Shown here: positions 60,773 through 64,000 of the stretch, one piece after another
How positions within the stretch are numbered: the first letter of the stretch is position 1
How the letters are laid out: each line of letters opens with the position of its first letter
Source of the DNA: Pseudomonas sp. RIT288
GTDB lineage: Bacteria > Pseudomonadota > Gammaproteobacteria > Pseudomonadales > Pseudomonadaceae
Length of the DNA stretch: 64,000 nt
Direction of reading: 5' to 3'
NCBI RefSeq assembly: GCF_000631985.1
Contig: NZ_JFYN01000012.1
Coordinates: forward strand, 496,001-560,000
Program-made: the position numbers and the translations under genes
The notes under the pieces: model-generated
The model's input: only the letters and a program-made list of their open reading frames with translations
Told to the model about the DNA's origin: nothing
The model's database searches: none

Positions 60773-60937
60773 AGGGGCAGTACCTGGAAGTAGGGAAAGA
60801 CGAGGTTTGTGTCCCTGTTTCCGCGCTGGCAGAGCAAATGCTGGATGAGCATTTGCCATTGACTGCAAAGTGCCAGCATCCAGGCTGACGAGGCGATCTT
60901 ATACAAACTGCTTTGAGTTGTACAAGAAATTGCGAAT

Positions 60938-60954
60938 CAGTCTTTTCAAGACTG
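60938..60954 (-). terminator. Short hairpin after the diguanylate cyclase gene
   Basis: CAGTCTT / AAGACTG with a 3-base loop, 15 bases after the cyclase stop on the minus strand. No T-run, so weak. Confidence 0.4.
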
Positions 60955-60968
60955 GGGGGGGCGTGTTC

Positions 60969-62039
60969 TTAGCTCGGATTGCTCAGCGCCACGCTGATGG
61001 TGTTGCGTCCCGTGTGTTTGGCGGTGTACAGCGCTTTGTCGGCGTCATCCAGCCAGGCAACAGCGTCGCTGTAAGGCGGCTGAAACCGGGCCAGACCAAT
61101 ACTCAGGCTGACGCGCAGCTCTGGCACATCCGGGTGCCGATATTGGTCCAGTGCCTGACGTAATCGTTCCATTTGCGCCTCGGCTTTATTGAGTGGCTGG
61201 TCGGGCAGGATCAGGCAAAACTCGTCGCCGCCATAACGGCCGACCCGTTCACCTTCGGCCAGCAGTCCTTTGAGTGCCTGGCTCAGCTCACGCAGCACGG
61301 CGTCGCCAACGATGTGCCCATAGTTATCGTTGATGGTCTTGAAGTGATCGATGTCGATCAGCGCCAGAATGTCCCGGGTGTGGTTTTGCTGGCACAGCAT
61401 GAAATGCGTGTGCAGCAGATCCTTCCAGGCGCCGTGATTGAGCAGCCCGGTGAGGCTGTCGGTGCGGCTCAGGTCTCTGAGTGCACGTTTGTGTTGTGCA
61501 AGTTTGATCGCCAGTTGGTAACTGACCATGCCCAGGGCCAGTGGATACAAGGTGAGCATCGGCAGACAGGCCCAGACCTGGATCTGCGTCATCGTCGGAC
61601 TGAACTTGAAGCCGAACAGTAACCAGCCCAGCAGCACGCCGGCGACTTGGGCCAGGGCTCCGAGCAGGAACAGACGTCGTCCACCGGCGGCGACATTGTT
61701 CATGGTCATCATCGACAGGATGGTCACGGTGGTCAGCGGATTGAACTGAAAGCACGCGGTCCAGAAGCCCCCGCACAACGAGTCGTACAACAGGTTGCGG
61801 CGTTCGGCGTGGTAGGGGAAGGTCGAGCGGGTCGAAACCTGGTAGGCCAGATGCGGCCAGATAAAACCGTTGAACACCAGCAGCGCCCAGAGCCAGGTCG
61901 GCATGTGCAACGGGTACAGCGCGGCCGCGACGCTGAAAAAGCCGACGCCCAGACCGATGATCCTGGGCAAATAAATGCGTCTGGCGAATGACAAGCCTTT
62001 GCCGCGTTGATTTTCCATGATGTCCTGCGCCAGATTCAT
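60969..62039 (-). CDS. MASE2-GGDEF diguanylate cyclase (AdrA-like)
   Basis: A 356-residue inner-membrane enzyme that makes cyclic di-GMP. The N-terminal MASE2 region (about 1-185) has several hydrophobic helices (IIGLGVGFFSVAAALYPL, ILSMMTMNNVAAGGRRLFLL). The GGDEF domain begins near 190 (DSLTGLLNHGAWKDLL) and the active motif GGDEF is at 270-274 in RVGRYGGDEFCLILP. The residues where an RxxD inhibitory site would be (261-264) are AEGE, so I-site feedback is absent. A second in-frame ATG seven codons in has AGGA before it, so the start is uncertain. Upstream of the BdlA-like gene. Confidence 0.9.
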   Translation of the reverse strand: MNLAQDIMENQRGKGLSFARRIYLPRIIGLGVGFFSVAAALYPLHMPTWLWALLVFNGFIWPHLAYQVSTRSTFPYHAERRNLLYDSLCGGFWTACFQFNPLTTVTILSMMTMNNVAAGGRRLFLLGALAQVAGVLLGWLLFGFKFSPTMTQIQVWACLPMLTLYPLALGMVSYQLAIKLAQHKRALRDLSRTDSLTGLLNHGAWKDLLHTHFMLCQQNHTRDILALIDIDHFKTINDNYGHIVGDAVLRELSQALKGLLAEGERVGRYGGDEFCLILPDQPLNKAEAQMERLRQALDQYRHPDVPELRVSLSIGLARFQPPYSDAVAWLDDADKALYTAKHTGRNTISVALSNPS

Positions 62040-62175
62040 CCTGAAATACTTTGCAGTATCTTTTTCAGGTCGACCGCTCGTCGGTCAAATGTCGGACATT
62101 GTCATTTATTCCAACGGGAATAATCAGTGTCCTTCCGAGCCATTTAATCGTGGCGGGGCGCAGGAGAGGGCCGGT

Positions 62176-62784
62176 TTAGAGCTGGTATCGGGCCAGAAAC
62201 ATCTCCATTGCCGAATCGGCCACGGCGTTTTGCGTGTCCGCATCCAGTGGTGGCAGGCCCATGGAAATCTGCGGCCAGAAACCGAACGACTTCAACAGAC
62301 CCTGCATCTGTTGCGCGGCGAAACCGGCATCCACAGCTTTCAGTCGACCATCCGCCTGAGCGGCGCGAATCCACACCGTCAGGCCTTCTTCGCGCTCGCC
62401 CATGCGCGCCACCATGTCTTGCGCGCGCTCCGGGGAATGGATGGTGGCGGCAATCGCCACCCGCGCCAGTCCGAGAAAGTTGTCATCGGCCATCATCTGC
62501 AGTTTAGCCAGCAACATGGGCAGCAGTTGCTCGCGCAGCGGCTGATCCGCGCGATAGGTCACGGCTTGCTCGTCGGTAATCCGTGCCCAGAGTTGGTTGA
62601 GAATTTCGGCGAACAGCTCTTCTTTGCTGGGAAAGTGGTTGTACACCGTGCGCTTCGACACCCCGGCGGTCGCCGCGATCTTGTCCATGCTGGTGATCTC
62701 GAACCCGTTGGCACGGAATTCGGCAATCGCTGCCTGGATGATGGCTTCGCGTTTGCGGTCGGTGAGGCGCTTTGGAGCTGTCAT
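62176..62784 (-). CDS. TetR-family regulator
   Basis: A 202-residue repressor with the TetR helix-turn-helix at about 31-50 (SMDKIAATAGVSKRTVYNHF) and an all-helical ligand domain. ATG 62784 is used. It is divergent from the MBL-fold hydrolase gene; the 20-bp palindrome at 62860 in the gap is a strong operator candidate for both genes. Confidence 0.9.
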   Translation of the reverse strand: MTAPKRLTDRKREAIIQAAIAEFRANGFEITSMDKIAATAGVSKRTVYNHFPSKEELFAEILNQLWARITDEQAVTYRADQPLREQLLPMLLAKLQMMADDNFLGLARVAIAATIHSPERAQDMVARMGEREEGLTVWIRAAQADGRLKAVDAGFAAQQMQGLLKSFGFWPQISMGLPPLDADTQNAVADSAMEMFLARYQL

Positions 62785-62859
62785 AAGTACGCTTCGGCAG
62801 AGAAGGGGTGGAATTACACTTGGCAGTTTACTTGTCATCCGGTTTGATGCAACCTAGAA

Positions 62860-62879
62860 ATTACACCGATCAGTGTAAT
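62860..62879. promoter_or_regulatory. TetR-type palindrome
   Basis: ATTACAC-CGATCA-GTGTAAT: 7-bp arms around a partly symmetric centre. It sits 75 bases upstream of the TetR start on the minus strand and 121 bases before the MBL gene. A related half (AATTACACTTGGCAGTTTAC) is at 62812. Confidence 0.7.
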
Positions 62880-62959
62880 GTTGCGTTAATCCGCGCAACC
62901 TAAAAAACAGACAGTTCGGCTGATGCGTGCGTGCCTTGGCCATTTATCGTCCCACCGTG

Positions 62960-62984
62960 AAAAACCGCGAATTGCGCGGTTTTT
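62960..62984 (+). terminator. Terminator-like hairpin in the MBL gene leader
   Basis: AAAAACCGCG / CGCGGTTTTT with loop AATTG and T-run, ending 16 bases before the MBL ATG and just before its TGGAG ribosome site. No coding gene lies between the upstream palindrome and this hairpin, so it may work as an attenuator. Confidence 0.7.
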
Positions 62985-63000
62985 CTGGAGTCTCTCAGTC

Positions 63001-64000
63001 ATGGCCAATCCAGATTTGTCTGCGAATCAAACTTCCACGCCTGAAGCCTCTCGCCAGGATCAAGGGCTATTCCGTAACCATGCGCCGGTACAACGCGAAG
63101 GTGGGCGCAAGATGCTGCGGATCATGTGGAACATGATTTTCAACAAGCCGCGCAATACCCGTCCCGCCGCTGCGATCCCGGTGCAGTCGCTGACGCTTGA
63201 AGACCTGCTGGTCGCGCCTGATCACAGCGTCTATCGCCTCGGTCACTCGACCTTGCTGCTGAAAATGCGCGGCAAATTCTGGATCACCGACCCGGTCTTC
63301 GCCGAGCGCGCTTCGCCGGTGCAATGGGCCGGCCCGAAACGCTTTCACCAGCCGCCGATCAGCATCGACCAGTTGCCACCGATTGAAGCGGTGATCCTGT
63401 CGCACAACCACTACGACCACCTCGATTACCAGGCAGTGCTGAAACTGGCGGCCAAGACCAACTACTTCCTGACCCCGCTGGGCGTCGGCGACACCCTGAT
63501 CAAATGGGGCATCGACGCCAGCAAAGTCCGACAGTACGACTGGTGGCAGGGCGCCGAAATCGCCGGCATCCGCTTCGTCGCCACGCCGTCGCAGCACTTC
63601 TCCGGCCGCGGTCTGTTCGACAGCAACAGTACGCTGTGGGCCTCGTGGGTGATGATCGACGGTGACACGCGGATCTTCTTCAGCGGTGACAGCGGCTACT
63701 TCGACGGCTTTAAACGCATCGGCGAACAGTACGGCCCGTTCGACCTGACCCTGATGGAAACCGGCGCCTACAACGTCGAATGGCCACACGTGCACATGCA
63801 ACCCGAAGAAACCCTGCAAGCGCACATAGACCTCAAGGGTCGCTGGCTGTTTCCGATCCACAACGGCACCTTCGACCTGGCGATGCACGCCTGGCATGAG
63901 CCGTTTGATCGCATCCTGTCGCTGGCCTGGGAGCGCAGTGTTGCGATTACCACGCCGCAGATGGGCGAGGCGTTCAACCTGATGCAACCGCAGCGCGGGA
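63001..64000 (+). CDS. Metallo-beta-lactamase-fold hydrolase, 3' truncated
   Basis: The frame is open at the window end, so 333 residues are seen and the C-terminus is missing. The metal-binding HNHYDH is at residues 135-140, the second His in SQHFSGRG, the bridging Asp in FSGDSGYFDGF and a late His in FPIHNGTFDL. This is the NAPE-PLD/UlaG-like group of MBL hydrolases with broad lipid or phosphodiester specificity. There is no signal peptide. It is divergent from tetR and preceded by a terminator-like leader hairpin. TGGAG lies 11 bases before the ATG. Confidence 0.88.
   Translation, partial: MANPDLSANQTSTPEASRQDQGLFRNHAPVQREGGRKMLRIMWNMIFNKPRNTRPAAAIPVQSLTLEDLLVAPDHSVYRLGHSTLLLKMRGKFWITDPVFAERASPVQWAGPKRFHQPPISIDQLPPIEAVILSHNHYDHLDYQAVLKLAAKTNYFLTPLGVGDTLIKWGIDASKVRQYDWWQGAEIAGIRFVATPSQHFSGRGLFDSNSTLWASWVMIDGDTRIFFSGDSGYFDGFKRIGEQYGPFDLTLMETGAYNVEWPHVHMQPEETLQAHIDLKGRWLFPIHNGTFDLAMHAWHEPFDRILSLAWERSVAITTPQMGEAFNLMQPQRG

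Noticed and set aside
1..64000. Prophage, insertion sequence, RAYT, tRNA or rRNA genes
   Set aside because: No integrase, transposase, structural phage gene or RNA gene signature was seen on either strand.

Overview
The window is a GC-rich chromosomal stretch from a fluorescent-group Pseudomonas, close to P. fluorescens. The reasons are the gtsABCD-oprB glucose uptake genes, the hexR/zwf-pgl-eda Entner-Doudoroff block, the phaJ4-lipase-fadD2-fadD1 cluster, the gntR-gnuK-gnuT gluconate locus, and the dense short palindromic repeats (REP/REPIN type) between genes. I see no rRNA, tRNA, CRISPR array, prophage, insertion sequence or RAYT gene. The window opens inside an AGE-family isomerase gene and closes inside a metallo-beta-lactamase-fold hydrolase gene.

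Layout. Bases 1-12082 hold sugar catabolism: AGE isomerase, a glucose ABC transporter (gtsA-D), porin oprB, hexose-6-phosphate mutarotase, then hexR divergent from zwf-pgl-eda. Bases 12253-15177 hold an intradiol dioxygenase, a class V aminotransferase, a DUF3820 protein and a PA2169-like protein behind a strong sigma-54 promoter. Bases 15273-20740 hold fatty-acid activation and R-hydratase genes. Bases 20881-28504 are mixed housekeeping and stress genes: CsbD, YihY, peptide deformylase, a 36-residue Lys-rich protein missed by ordinary ORF calling, a desaturase, a PhnD-like protein, an ECF sigma factor translationally coupled to a betaine-type binding protein, and a GST. Bases 28604-35038 carry a LysR regulator, a soluble PAS-PAS-MCP receptor, an MFS transporter and a PACE efflux pump with its LysR. 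Bases 35257-38519 hold the gluconate regulon with three near-identical GntR operators. Bases 38636-43262 hold alaC, a LysE exporter, a GyrI-like protein, a 38-residue membrane protein and GNAT/PPOX genes. Bases 43404-45436 are a SnoaL-like/YciI/ECF42 operon. Bases 45543-50539 hold a second PACE/LysR pair, an SDR/LysR pair and a PiT phosphate transporter. Bases 50789-64000 hold a CorA/ZntB transporter, a FlxA-like protein with a candidate FliA promoter, a GAF histidine kinase, PepSY protein, glpQ, DUF2025, an expanded tandem REP array, an ABM/CTP-synthase-like amidotransferase pair with a LysR, DUF1003, a second PAS-PAS-MCP receptor, a MASE2-GGDEF cyclase, TetR and an MBL-fold hydrolase.

How the genes fit together. 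Glucose crosses OprB, is bound by GtsA and imported by GtsBCD. Gluconate enters by GnuT and is phosphorylated by GnuK. Both routes meet at 6-phosphogluconate and the Entner-Doudoroff enzymes (zwf, pgl, eda here; edd outside). HexR and GntR sites and A-rich CA motifs (Crc/Hfq type) sit before these genes, so the two uptake branches look to be under substrate induction and catabolite repression together.

The least conventional material is: (1) a tandem array of about seven 54/55-bp units built from a REP palindrome (56246-56630); (2) two large palindromic repeat families sharing the same head and spacer, one found almost only between convergent genes; (3) an ECF sigma gene overlapping an orphan binding-protein gene; (4) a CTP-synthase-like amidotransferase in which the catalytic His position is Gln; (5) hairpins that overlap or abut ribosome-binding sites ahead of the dioxygenase and MBL genes. 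I did not find a clearly new multi-gene defence or biosynthetic system. Functions were assigned from recognised motifs and gene order only; no database search was run.
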